From the NCBI RefSeq assembly GCF_017433805.1, contig NZ_JAFRGN010000066.1, forward strand, positions 1 through 60,216: a stretch of 60,216 nt of DNA, written 5' to 3'. Below are positions 40,347-50,200 of the stretch, one piece after another. Each line of letters opens with the position of its first letter. The stretch's first letter is position 1. This DNA comes from Butyrivibrio sp. GTDB taxonomy: Bacteria; Bacillota; Clostridia; Lachnospirales; Lachnospiraceae. The position numbers and the translations under genes were made by a program. The notes below the pieces were generated by a model. That model did not search any database. It saw nothing but the letters and a program-made list of their open reading frames with translations, and had not been told where the DNA came from.

Positions 40347-41413
40347 GCTGCCTCCTTTCTTGCTGGAGTCAGCTTCTTGAAGAACTTGCTTGTGCCTTCT
40401 CTTACTGTAGGAGCAGAGAATACAACAAGAATGATAACAACAACGGCCTTATATGCTGCAAGAGCATCTGACTGAACATCGAACTTATAAAGAGTTGTTG
40501 TAAGGAACTGAATTACGTATGCACCAAGGATTGAAGCCCACATGTTGAACTTACCACCTGAAAGGGCGTTTCCACCAAGTGCTACAGCAAGGATGGCATC
40601 CATCTCAATATCTTTAGCTATAACTGAATAGTTGATAGTTGAAAGTCTGCTGACCTTGATAAGTGCTGCAACAGCAACGCAGAGTCCTAAGATTACAAAA
40701 GAGAGAATCTTGATCGCTGTAGGATTGATTCCGTTAAGTCTTGCAGATTTCTCGTTGATACCTACTGCCTGTGTATAAAGGCCAAGGTTTGTAAACTTAA
40801 GTACAAGTGCGATCACGATGATACATGCGATCATGATAAATACTGTTGTAGGAATCGGAATTCCCGGAATAACGCCGCCAAAATATGAGAATTTTGGATC
40901 TGGAACGATTGGAAGCTCGTTGTGGTTGATCCATGCAGCGATTGAACGTCCAGCTGTGAAAAGAATCAGCGTAGCGATCATAGGCTGAATCTTGAAAATA
41001 GCTACCAGTGAACCGTTGAAAAGTCCACAAGCCATTCCTACAAGGCAGGCAACAAGGAAAGCTACGATGATAGGTGCCTGAATTGTCTCAGGACGTGCAA
41101 CACCACCGCAGAGGATTCTCAGCATAGCAGAACCAGCAATAGCTATAGTAGCACCAACTGAAATATCCTGTCCGCCTGAAGCAGCTGTAACAAGAGTCAT
41201 ACCGATTGCAAGGATACCAAGCTCTGAACCGAAATCCAGGATGGTTATTAAACTTCCGGATAACATAGGGTTTCCGGCATTGTTTGTTACTAATGTGATC
41301 TTAAAAAAGCTTGGATCGTTGATCAGGTTTATAAGTGCGAGAATCAGCAGCGCGATTACAGGAATAAAGAGCTGATTACCCACGATCCTTTTTAATATAT
41401 TCTGATTTTTCAT
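40343..41413 (-). CDS. Sugar ABC permease (YtfT-like)
   Basis: 356 residues, about ten membrane segments. Family segments are LAIGMTLVTAASGGQDISVG, ILFTAGRSIAAWIN, TQAVGINEKSARLNGINPTAIK and IEMDAILAVALGGNALSGGKFN. It overlaps both neighbours by four bases (ATGA type junctions), so the ATPase and two permeases are translationally coupled. The GGQDISVG motif with Gln rather than Ile/Val is typical of the YtfT subgroup. Confidence 0.92.
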   Translation of the reverse strand: MKNQNILKRIVGNQLFIPVIALLILALINLINDPSFFKITLVTNNAGNPMLSGSLITILDFGSELGILAIGMTLVTAASGGQDISVGATIAIAGSAMLRILCGGVARPETIQAPIIVAFLVACLVGMACGLFNGSLVAIFKIQPMIATLILFTAGRSIAAWINHNELPIVPDPKFSYFGGVIPGIPIPTTVFIMIACIIVIALVLKFTNLGLYTQAVGINEKSARLNGINPTAIKILSFVILGLCVAVAALIKVSRLSTINYSVIAKDIEMDAILAVALGGNALSGGKFNMWASILGAYVIQFLTTTLYKFDVQSDALAAYKAVVVIILVVFSAPTVREGTSKFFKKLTPARKEAA

Positions 41414-42924
41414 ACGTTACTCTCCCCTGCTATCGTGCTCATAATCTTGCTCTGAGTCAGGTCTTCTCCAGATAGTTCCCCAACTACCTTTCTATCTCTC
41501 ATGACTACTAACCTTGAGCACGTTCTCAGCATTTCATCCGTCTCAGAGGAAATAAAGGTTACGCTCATTCCCTCTTTTGCAAGCTCTAATACGAGCTTCT
41601 GAATATCCACCTTGGTTCCTACGTCGATACCTCTTGTAGGCTCATCAAGAATCAGATATTCGGGATGCATCAAAAGCCATCTGGCCAGAATAACCTTCTG
41701 CTGGTTACCACCGGAAAGAGACTTGATAGGTGTATCTGCAGATGCAGTCTTGATGTTAAGCTTTTTAATGTATTCATCTGCAAACTCATTAGCCTGGCGC
41801 TTACTAAATGGCTTAAAGAAGCCTGTAAGAACCTGATATGCCAGGATTATGTTATCTCTAACGGAAAGATCTCCGATGATTCCATCAATCTTTCTATCTT
41901 CTGGAAGATAAGCAATACCTTTTTTCATAGCATCGATTGGCTTGTTTATCTTAACCTTCTGTCCACGAACCTTAACAGATCCATTTATTACTCTGTCCGC
42001 TCCAAAAATCGCTCTTACGCACTCACTTCTACCGGATCCAAGAAGTCCTGTAAAGCCATTAACCTCACCTTTTTTGATATAAAAATCAAATGGCTTGATT
42101 CCGGCATTACTCTGAAGCTGCTCTGCCTCAAATACCTTCTCGTCCTTATCATCCCCGCTGTAGGCGCCTTCTTCGCCCTTTATATCTGACAGATCATCCA
42201 TCTCTTTGCCCAGCATCTTGGCTACCAGCTGAACTCGAGGAAGATCCTTTATTTCGTATTCACCAACAAGCTGTCCGTCACGAAGAACTGTGATCTTGTC
42301 GCATACCTCGTAAACCTGGTCAAGGAAGTGTGTTACGAAGATGATTCCTACTCCCATGGCCTTAAGGTCTCTCATAAGTCCAAACAGCTTTTCAACTTCC
42401 TGCTCATCAAGAGAAGATGTAGGCTCATCCAAAATCAGAACCTTACAATCCATATCTACAGCTCTTGCTATAGCTACCATCTGCTGAACTGCGATAGAAC
42501 AGCTTCCGAGCTGCTGAGTTGCTTTTGCCGGAATATCCAGCTTCTGTAAAAGGAGTTCTGACTCCTTGTTCATTTCTTTCCAATTGGTAAAAGCGCCTTC
42601 GCCTCTTCCAATAAACATGTTCTCAGCCACAGTCAGATTAGGGCAAAGAGTAATTTCCTGATAAACAGTACTAATACCCAATTTCTGTGCATCCTGTGGT
42701 GAATGTATCTGAACTTCCCCTTGACCCTGAAGGCTTATAGTACCCGCATCCTTGGAGTACACACCTGTCAGAACCTTTATAAGCGTTGACTTTCCAGCAC
42801 CGTTCTCTCCCATAAGAGCATGAATCTCGCCCTTATTCAGGGAAAAATCAACATTCTGAAGAGCCTTAACACCTGGAAATTCTTTGCATATCCCCCGCAT
42901 TTCCAGTACTCTTGATTCTTCCAT
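41410..42924 (-). CDS. Sugar ABC ATP-binding protein, two-domain (YtfR-like)
   Basis: 504 residues with two nucleotide-binding domains fused in tandem, as in RbsA/MglA/YtfR. Domain 1: GENGAGKST, CSIAVQQMVAIARAV, VLILDEPTSSLDEQE. Domain 2: degenerate Walker A GLLGSGRSE, signature LSGGNQQKVILARWL, Walker B YLILDEPTRGIDVGT. Energises the two permeases downstream. A 165-base gap containing two hairpins separates it from the first binding-protein gene, which allows unequal expression. Confidence 0.93.
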   Translation of the reverse strand: MEESRVLEMRGICKEFPGVKALQNVDFSLNKGEIHALMGENGAGKSTLIKVLTGVYSKDAGTISLQGQGEVQIHSPQDAQKLGISTVYQEITLCPNLTVAENMFIGRGEGAFTNWKEMNKESELLLQKLDIPAKATQQLGSCSIAVQQMVAIARAVDMDCKVLILDEPTSSLDEQEVEKLFGLMRDLKAMGVGIIFVTHFLDQVYEVCDKITVLRDGQLVGEYEIKDLPRVQLVAKMLGKEMDDLSDIKGEEGAYSGDDKDEKVFEAEQLQSNAGIKPFDFYIKKGEVNGFTGLLGSGRSECVRAIFGADRVINGSVKVRGQKVKINKPIDAMKKGIAYLPEDRKIDGIIGDLSVRDNIILAYQVLTGFFKPFSKRQANEFADEYIKKLNIKTASADTPIKSLSGGNQQKVILARWLLMHPEYLILDEPTRGIDVGTKVDIQKLVLELAKEGMSVTFISSETDEMLRTCSRLVVMRDRKVVGELSGEDLTQSKIMSTIAGESNV

Positions 42925-42959
42925 AATCCAGTCCCTTTTTCTTCCCTATTCACTAAATA

Positions 42960-42995
42960 GCGGTGCGGTTCTCCTCTGTGAGGACGCCGCACCGC
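42960..42995 (-). other. Stable intergenic hairpin ahead of ATPase gene
   Basis: GCGGTGCGG pairs exactly with CCGCACCGC. No T-run follows on the minus strand, so it is more likely an mRNA-stabilising or processing stem that protects the 3' end of the binding-protein message. Confidence 0.6.
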
Positions 42996-43031
42996 GCTAA
43001 ATGTTATATATCATATATATGTTCGGTCCTC

Positions 43032-43075
43032 AAGGTTACATTTTTTGTCTGCAAGCATCCAAAAATGTAACTTTT
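43032..43075 (-). other. Second intergenic hairpin behind binding-protein gene
   Basis: AGTTACATTTTT pairs with AAAAATGTAAC(C)T across a loop of about 14 bases. It lies 15 bases after the stop of the binding-protein gene and may cause partial termination or protect the upstream mRNA. Confidence 0.5.
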
Positions 43076-43089
43076 CGTCCCTATATCAC

Positions 43090-44082
43090 TCAGATACCGT
43101 AGTTGTCTACATCATCCTGTGTGATTGTTGTAGCATCAAAGCCCTTCTCATCCATGATGATTGTCTTCTGAGCAAGTGATCCGCCGCTCTCAAGAGTCTT
43201 GATGATATCATCGATGTAGCTAGCCTGGAATGGGTTACACTGTCCATCATAGTTCCAGTTCTGAGCAAGGAGCTCTTCAAGTGCCCACTTGTTGCAGTCG
43301 AAGCACATAACAACAACGTCTTTGCCAACACCGTGTGAGATACCAGCTGCGTCAAGAGCTGCAACAGCGCCCTTAGCCATATCGTCGTTCTCAGCATAGA
43401 TTACGTTGAAAGGTGTGCCAGCGTCGATAACTGACTGAACGATCTGCTGTGCCTTCTCTGCGTTCCACTCAGCTGTCTGCTGCTTAACGATGTTCCAGTT
43501 AGCTTCTGCAGCAACCTTAGTATCAAGAGCACCACTACGTCCCTGCTGAGCTGCACTACCCATAACACCCTGAATATGGATTACGTTGTACTCAGAAAGG
43601 TTCTGGCCTGCAAGCCAATCAACAGCTGTCTGGCCTTCCTTAGCCATGTCTGAAACAATAGAAGCCTCATAGAGACTAGAATCAGCATCGATAGTACGGT
43701 CGAAAAGGATAACCTTTACGCCTGCGTTCTGAGCATCCTTAAGAACTGAATCCCAACCTGCTGTATCAGCTGCTGAAAGGAGAAGATAATCAACATCGTC
43801 CTGGATAAAGTTCTGAGCTGCCTGGATCTGCTCATCGTTCTTTAAGCTGTAAGCAAAAGAAGCGTCATATCCGTTAGCCTCAGTGAATTTAGCCTTAAGG
43901 TCAGCATCGTTAGCTGTACGATAACCAGACTCGTTAGGGTCGTTGTTGATAATACCAACCTTGATAAGTCCGCCTGATGCGCTTCCGCCATCTGACTTAG
44001 CTGCTGGCGCAGCACTTCCACAAGCAACAAGGCTAAGTGTCATTGCTGATGCCATGAGAATTGACAACACTTTCTTCATCAT
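43090..44082 (-). CDS. Sugar ABC substrate-binding lipoprotein, first copy (YtfQ-like)
   Basis: 330 residues with lipobox LVAC and two possible adjacent ATG codons behind AGGAGG. Family segments: KVGIINNDPNESGYRTAND, YLLLSAADTAGWDSVLKDAQ, VILFDRTIDADSSLY, VIHIQGVMGSAAQQGRSG and YAENDDMAKGAVAAL. The class binds galactofuranose or related sugars. It stands between the sensor kinase and the ATPase genes, with an alanine-rich linker after the lipidated Cys. Probably the main ligand-capturing subunit. Confidence 0.92.
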   Translation of the reverse strand: MMKKVLSILMASAMTLSLVACGSAAPAAKSDGGSASGGLIKVGIINNDPNESGYRTANDADLKAKFTEANGYDASFAYSLKNDEQIQAAQNFIQDDVDYLLLSAADTAGWDSVLKDAQNAGVKVILFDRTIDADSSLYEASIVSDMAKEGQTAVDWLAGQNLSEYNVIHIQGVMGSAAQQGRSGALDTKVAAEANWNIVKQQTAEWNAEKAQQIVQSVIDAGTPFNVIYAENDDMAKGAVAALDAAGISHGVGKDVVVMCFDCNKWALEELLAQNWNYDGQCNPFQASYIDDIIKTLESGGSLAQKTIIMDEKGFDATTITQDDVDNYGI

Positions 44083-44221
44083 AACAAAAATCCTCCTAAA
44101 AACTTAATCTCTTTTACTAAGGCCTATTCCTTAGCTAAGATAATTGTAGCTTTCAGGAGGAAAAAATACATAGAAAATAACTCAAAAAGAGTTGATTTTT
44201 TTATTTTATTTTAATCTTGTT

Positions 44222-45550
44222 TCACTTTTTTACGTTTCCGGTTAAGATTTTCGGCAAATAAATTGTTACATCAGTTCCTTTGTCCAGTTTGCTGTCGATC
44301 GTAATGCCGTACTCATCGCCAAAATTAAGCCTGATTCGCTCATTTACGTTGTACAGACCATAAATAGCACTCTTATCAGAAGAATCCTGTAAAAGACTAT
44401 CTCTAACCTCTTTTAACCTGTTCTCATCCATTCCGGCGCCGTTATCCCTTACATGAATAGCGAATCCGTTCTCATTCTCAGCTCCGGTAATAGTGATCTT
44501 ACCACCGCCCCTGCGGTTCTTAATGCCGTGATACAGCGCATTTTCTACAATAGGCTGAATCGTGATCTTTGGAATACTGTAATTATAGATATCTTTGGCC
44601 ACATTTATCTCATAGGATAAAATGTCCTGATACCTTATCTGCTGGATTTCCAAATAACTTGTAACATGCTGAAGCTCTTCTTTTACAGACACTATCTCTT
44701 TTCCCTTATTAAGAGAAGTCCTGAAGAACTCAGACAAGCTGCCAACCATGCTTACAACCTGCTTCTGATTGCCGGACTCTGCAGACCATACGATCGCATC
44801 CAGTGTATTATACAGGAAATGAGGATTTATCTGCGCCTGAAGCAGCTCAAATTCTGCTTTTCGCAGCTGCTTCTGTTCCTCTTTAACCTGCTCCTCAATA
44901 GGTCTTGTGATCCAAACAGGCATCCACAGAGATATCAGAACAATGCATGCCAGCAGGAATACAAAGATAACGATTGATATTTCAAGTGCTCTACTAAAGA
45001 ACGCTCTGTTCTCAGCCTGAGTTACCTGTAACTGCTTATTTTCATAATAGATATATTCATTAATTGTCTCCTTTAAAAGAGCTGTAACAATCTGAACATC
45101 ATTCTCCCAGATCAGCATATTTGCTTCATATCTGTTCTCATATTCAAGATTTTCCTTGATTCTGTCTGTATAAGTCTCCAGATTGTTCAGATACTTCTCA
45201 GCACTTGCAAGCCTCTTCTGATTATCGTGAGTATCCGTATAGTCCTTGAGGCCATTTACAACGCCCTTAGCGTCGCTTAACAGCGTAGGAAGATTGGAAT
45301 TCTCCCAGGTAACATTACCTACAATTAAAAGATATGTCTCGTAGTCGAAATCCTCTTTGAAATCCAAACTGAACTCACTGGCTGCAACCACTGAACTCAG
45401 CATGTCTTTGTATCTCTCGTTGGTCATCCAAAAGCTGTGGAACGCATAGAGCATAAACACCAGATTTGGTATCAAAAGAATCATATAGGATATTCGAATC
45501 TTATTAGCTAGCTTGTAGTCATGCTTATTTGTACTTTTGCCAAATATCAC
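44222..45550 (-). CDS. Sensor histidine kinase, YesM family
   Basis: 442 residues. Membrane segments near 20-40 and 195-220 flank an extracellular sensing region of about 150 residues. The phosphoacceptor box is ELLQAQINPHFLYNTLDAI, and the ATP-binding part has QPIVENALYHGIKNRRGGG, and IHVRDNGAGM. Such kinases act with a YesN-type regulator on neighbouring sugar transport genes. Its start overlaps the stop of the response-regulator gene by four bases. The extracellular part likely senses the sugar directly or through a binding protein. Confidence 0.92.
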   Translation of the reverse strand: MIFGKSTNKHDYKLANKIRISYMILLIPNLVFMLYAFHSFWMTNERYKDMLSSVVAASEFSLDFKEDFDYETYLLIVGNVTWENSNLPTLLSDAKGVVNGLKDYTDTHDNQKRLASAEKYLNNLETYTDRIKENLEYENRYEANMLIWENDVQIVTALLKETINEYIYYENKQLQVTQAENRAFFSRALEISIVIFVFLLACIVLISLWMPVWITRPIEEQVKEEQKQLRKAEFELLQAQINPHFLYNTLDAIVWSAESGNQKQVVSMVGSLSEFFRTSLNKGKEIVSVKEELQHVTSYLEIQQIRYQDILSYEINVAKDIYNYSIPKITIQPIVENALYHGIKNRRGGGKITITGAENENGFAIHVRDNGAGMDENRLKEVRDSLLQDSSDKSAIYGLYNVNERIRLNFGDEYGITIDSKLDKGTDVTIYLPKILTGNVKK

Positions 45551-47172
45551 CTTGCTGCCTCCATCTGCATGCCACTTCTATATTGCGTAGTAGTAACACC
45601 CTGGGTCTTTTTGAACAAATATGAAAAATAGTGCGGATCCTTGTACCCTACCAACATAGCTATCTCGTTGCTCTTCTTGGAAGTGGTGCAAAGAAGCCTT
45701 TTAGCCTGTTCCATTCTATAATCGGTCAGATACTTGATAAATGGCTGACCTGTTTCCTGCTTAAATACTGCGCTCAGATGATTAGGTGAGAAATTAACAT
45801 GCGCTGCCAGTGTATTAAGGGACAACTCATCCTCAGCGTAATGCTCTTCAATATAAGAAAGAGAATCCTTGACCATGTCATGATACTTGCCAGAATAGTT
45901 GTTATCTCTGATTCCTATGGCAATCCTGATTGTCTCGACCAGGTAATCTCTGGTTCTGTCCTCATCTGCCAGAATCTCAGGAGTAGGTACTGCCATCTCC
46001 TCATCTAGCTTGTCTCTGTCGACTCCAAGGTCATTTTCTACGAAATCAGCCACGCAGAAATAGATGTCCATTGCAATATACTGCCTCAGCATTGTGGATT
46101 TGATGGCATTATTGCCCATTCCCTTGAAGAATTCGTCCAGGAACACCTCTGTTTCGGACTCATCTCCGCGTCTTAGAAACTCTTTAATGTGCCTTCTGTC
46201 TATATGCTTGGGATCAATTGTTGATAAAATAAGGTTCTCATTTACTGGCTGAAGCTCTTTTTCCGAGCCCCAAAGGAACCCATTATCAGAAGTAAGGTAA
46301 ATATGCGCATAAGCTCTGCTAGCCCAGTTAAAGGAATCTGGTATCTCTGTGATTCTGCCTGCGCACTGACCCACTCCACCAAAATATCGCATGTTATGAT
46401 ATTTGCTCATAACTGCTTCAATCGCGCTTATACTGCGCTTTATAGACTCTGTAATCTTCTCTTCTGATTCACCTCTGAACAAAAGAGCTATGCCTTCTAC
46501 ATTCAGGTCAAAAAAGATAGCGCCCTCTTTGTCAGCAATCTCGCGGATACTGGTTTCTGCATCCAGAACGCTTCCTGAATACTCAAAAGCATCGTGTCTT
46601 GTAGACCACAGCTTTAAAAGAACTACATTGTAGCATGGTCCTGAAATATCTATGCCAAGCTTCTTGGCGCCTTCCAAAAGCTCAGGAAAGCTCCTACCAC
46701 CCTTTAACAGGCTCCTGAAGAACTCAAGCTTATCCAGCTCTGTCCTCTCCTGCATTTCAGCCTCATAGCGAAGGGCAACTTCTCTCTCCTGCTTCTTTTC
46801 TTCAACCTTTTCAGCAATAGCATCAACCTCTTTTAACAGGTTATCTCCGCTTATAGGTTTAGATAAGTAGCAAGAGACGCCAATTCTGATGGCCTCTCTT
46901 GCATACTGAAAGTCTTCGTATCCAGTTAAAAGAATGATCTCAATCCATGGATATTCTGCCTTGATCAGACGGCTCAGTTGTAATCCGTCCATAAATGGCA
47001 TTTTGATATCGGTAATCACAATATCAGGCTGCTCTTTCTGTATCATCGAATAGGCAATCTCCCCGTCTGACGCCTCTCCACAGAAATCGTAACCGTGTGC
47101 TTCCCAATTGATATTATTCTTGATCCCCTCTCTGACGACAAACTCGTCCTCCACTAAAAACACCTTCATCAT
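45547..47172 (-). CDS. Response regulator, YesN family (receiver plus AraC HTH)
   Basis: 541 residues. The receiver domain (about 1-120) has the acidic pair in VFLVEDEFVVREG, the phospho-Asp in DIVITDIKMPFMDGL and Lys in YLSKPIS; a long middle region follows. The C-terminal 100 residues are a double helix-turn-helix of AraC type (LSLNTLAAHVNFSPNHLSAVF, NEIAMLVGYKDPHYFSYLFKK). First gene of the operon that includes its kinase and a galactofuranose-type ABC importer, so it probably activates that transcript. Only 43 bases separate it from the upstream surface protein gene. Confidence 0.93.
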   Translation of the reverse strand: MMKVFLVEDEFVVREGIKNNINWEAHGYDFCGEASDGEIAYSMIQKEQPDIVITDIKMPFMDGLQLSRLIKAEYPWIEIILLTGYEDFQYAREAIRIGVSCYLSKPISGDNLLKEVDAIAEKVEEKKQEREVALRYEAEMQERTELDKLEFFRSLLKGGRSFPELLEGAKKLGIDISGPCYNVVLLKLWSTRHDAFEYSGSVLDAETSIREIADKEGAIFFDLNVEGIALLFRGESEEKITESIKRSISAIEAVMSKYHNMRYFGGVGQCAGRITEIPDSFNWASRAYAHIYLTSDNGFLWGSEKELQPVNENLILSTIDPKHIDRRHIKEFLRRGDESETEVFLDEFFKGMGNNAIKSTMLRQYIAMDIYFCVADFVENDLGVDRDKLDEEMAVPTPEILADEDRTRDYLVETIRIAIGIRDNNYSGKYHDMVKDSLSYIEEHYAEDELSLNTLAAHVNFSPNHLSAVFKQETGQPFIKYLTDYRMEQAKRLLCTTSKKSNEIAMLVGYKDPHYFSYLFKKTQGVTTTQYRSGMQMEAAR

Positions 47173-47215
47173 ACTCTTCCCAACAAATCCCCAATTACTA
47201 AATATTATGCCTTAA

Positions 47216-50200
47216 TCAATTGCTGGCCACAAACTCATAATCATGCTCATCTGTGCGAACAGCGCTAACTATAAGCCTTCTGTCCTCTTTTGACGTACAT
47301 GTCGCAAGTGTGATCACATGGTCTGCTTCTGTAGCTTCTATGCCGGTTTGACGGTATGAACCACCCTCTATATCCTGAAGCATTTCCCACATGCCCTCAG
47401 GATTCTTGCCGTAAACCCAAAAAACGTCATGATTGTCAGGCACTTCTTCGTAAGCAAATATCTGATATCTATAAACTCCATCCTTGGTAAATACTTGGAA
47501 ATACTGGTGTTCGTCATAATATGACGCATCTGTCTTATAATATCTAAGCTTACCAAACATGGATAGATCACGCATATTATGGCCATAAATAAGGCTATGT
47601 GGATCTGAAAAATCAGGTGTGGATTCTCCATCAAGGAAAATCGCGCCGGCTTTCGCTTTTTCACCATTATAGGAAGTGCTAAGATACTTGGTATTGTCCC
47701 CAGAATACATTATAGGATAGCTGATATCCTCATTCTCAAAGTATATCCATCCTATCACATCTGGGTACTCTTCGGAAAGAGTATCCATCTCAACGCTGGC
47801 CTCATCCCACCAAACTGTGTTCTCAGCATTGACTGTTTCAGTCTTATCTGTAACTACAGGCAACTGCTGTGTTTCCTGTACAAAAGTCTTGTTGGCGTTT
47901 TCATATGTCCTCTCAGACCTATGATACTCAAGAGACGTTACGATCAGTACTCCTGCGGCTATCAGCACAACAACTCCGCTGACAGCAAGTGCCAGATCAC
48001 GTCTTTTTTCATTGACCTTTCTGGCCAAAAACTTAAAAACCGTTACAATTACAAGCCCTACCAGAAGAAAGAAACGCGTTACCTTCCTGACCGTCTTGTT
48101 ATTAGAAAACTTAACCTTACCTTCCTTAGCACGGGAATACAGATTGCAGCTAAACACTACAAGTGCACTAACTAAAATCAGTACCCACAGCCAAACTGGT
48201 GGAAGTGTATCATTCGTACGAGCTGCACGAGCGCCATTTACATCGCCATCTTCATCATCGTCAGCATCTTTTCCCTCGCCGTTAACGAATCCAGCGTATA
48301 AAGTGAGATTTGAATTCACTGGAGTATCAAAATTATACAGTGTCTTAGCTGTCTTATCTGAATACCATCCCTTGAAGGTATATCCCTCTTTTACCGGATC
48401 AGCTGGTCTGGCAACCTTATCTCCTTCTAATACCTGAACTGTTGTAGTTGGTGTAATACCGCTGAATGTTACGGTATAAGTCTTTCCATAGTATGCTGTC
48501 AACGTCATGTTCGCTGTAACAGGAGTGTTAAAGTCATACGCTGTTGGCTTAGTGGTAGAAGAACTACTACTTGTTCCCTTGTACCAGTACTGAGCTGTAA
48601 CTCCATCCTTTGTAGGCATTCCTTCTGGTGCCGAAACCTTCTCTCCTGCTTTAACCTTTGATGTCCATGTCTTTGTTCCATCATTGAAGGTTACTGTGTA
48701 GTATACTTCTGGCTTATACGCTACTGCAAAGCTTGAGAAATTACTAGCATAGATATAAATCTTACCAGCATCCTTATCAAGTCTGAAAGTACCATCTGAT
48801 CCTGGATTATCCGAGCGTAACTCCTTAGCTTCACCATCATGACATCTGAACACTCTTACGTCTTCTTTTTCCTTAAAGTCGTAAGAAATAACTTCTGTCA
48901 GCACCACAGGGAGCTCTGCCTTTCCTTCATAAAATCCGTCATCGTGAGACACAACTCCAGCTTTTTTATACGTGAAACTTACGCCATAATAATCTGCTGT
49001 ATATTTTGTTGCTGTACTTAATCCAGTACTGTTTGCAGTTGATCCTGTTGTAGCTGAAGCATTACTATTGCTGGTAGTGGTCGTAGCAGTAACCTTATTG
49101 TACGTAGGCAAAATATTTGAAATGGCGGTTTTATCTGTAGAAGTTGCAGCACCATTCTTCATTTCAATTAAAATAGTCTCGCTTGGTTCTCCTAATCTTT
49201 TAGCATAGGCGTCTAATTCGCTTCCACTAAGCTTTACACTCTTAATATTTCCAGAGCTATAAGAATTCGATGTGGCCATCTTAGAAACTGGCTTCAATAT
49301 TCCATTTGTTGATACTCCTGCAAAAGAAAGCGCAAACTCAACAATATCATCGTCATCTACTGCTTCCCAAGAAAGTGTCGTTTCAGGTATTACTCCTTCC
49401 AATAAGTCATCAGTCTTATTTGTAAATGGATGTAGTTTACTTCCACTTTTCTTAGCATAGTAACTAGCATCAGACGTATACGGAATTAATACCAAAGAAG
49501 GAATTTCATCTCCTGTACCTGCATTGACCGCAGCTTGTGCTGTATCAAGATCCTCAGACCTGATAACATCAATATACTTGTAGGAGCTTGTAGTAGTTTT
49601 ATGTGTTTCAACGACCAATGTTTCAGCATCAACATTTCCAAATTTAACATTTCCGCCAAAGGCAAAATTTTCATTTCCTGAATTTAACTCTACATCAGCA
49701 AATAGTACTCGTGGTGCAGTATCACTAAAGCTAAATCTCATTTTTTTCGGAGCACTAGGCGCTGTAGGTGAAGTTGTATTGGTGTTGTACATACTCCATC
49801 CAGTACAGCTAGGTGTTGTTGGAAGCATAGTGTTTTTCCCATCTATAGTAAACTGACCAACAACATCAAAGTATTTATTATCGGAAGAAATAGTATATGC
49901 TATAACACCATTAGTAACATAACATTGATCCTTACTTCCATACGAATTTGTCCATTTTCTGGTATTCTTATCTCCATTAGCAGTAACAATTTGGACTTCC
50001 TTACTTGGGTCTCCATTTACAATGCATCTATATCTCACGCCATTATCAGTCATAGTACTGCCATATACAGCAGTATTAGCACGGTCTATACATACCCATT
50101 TTCCTTTTTCATTATCATAATACTGCCACTGATATAGAATTAACCCGCTTGCCAATTTATTCACATCTATCCCTAGTGTGAATGTTTTTTCTCCCAACTT

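Noticed and set aside
41665-42189. Plus-strand 174-codon frame opposite the sugar ATPase gene
   Set aside because: Antisense to well-conserved ABC motifs, no ribosome site, no domain.
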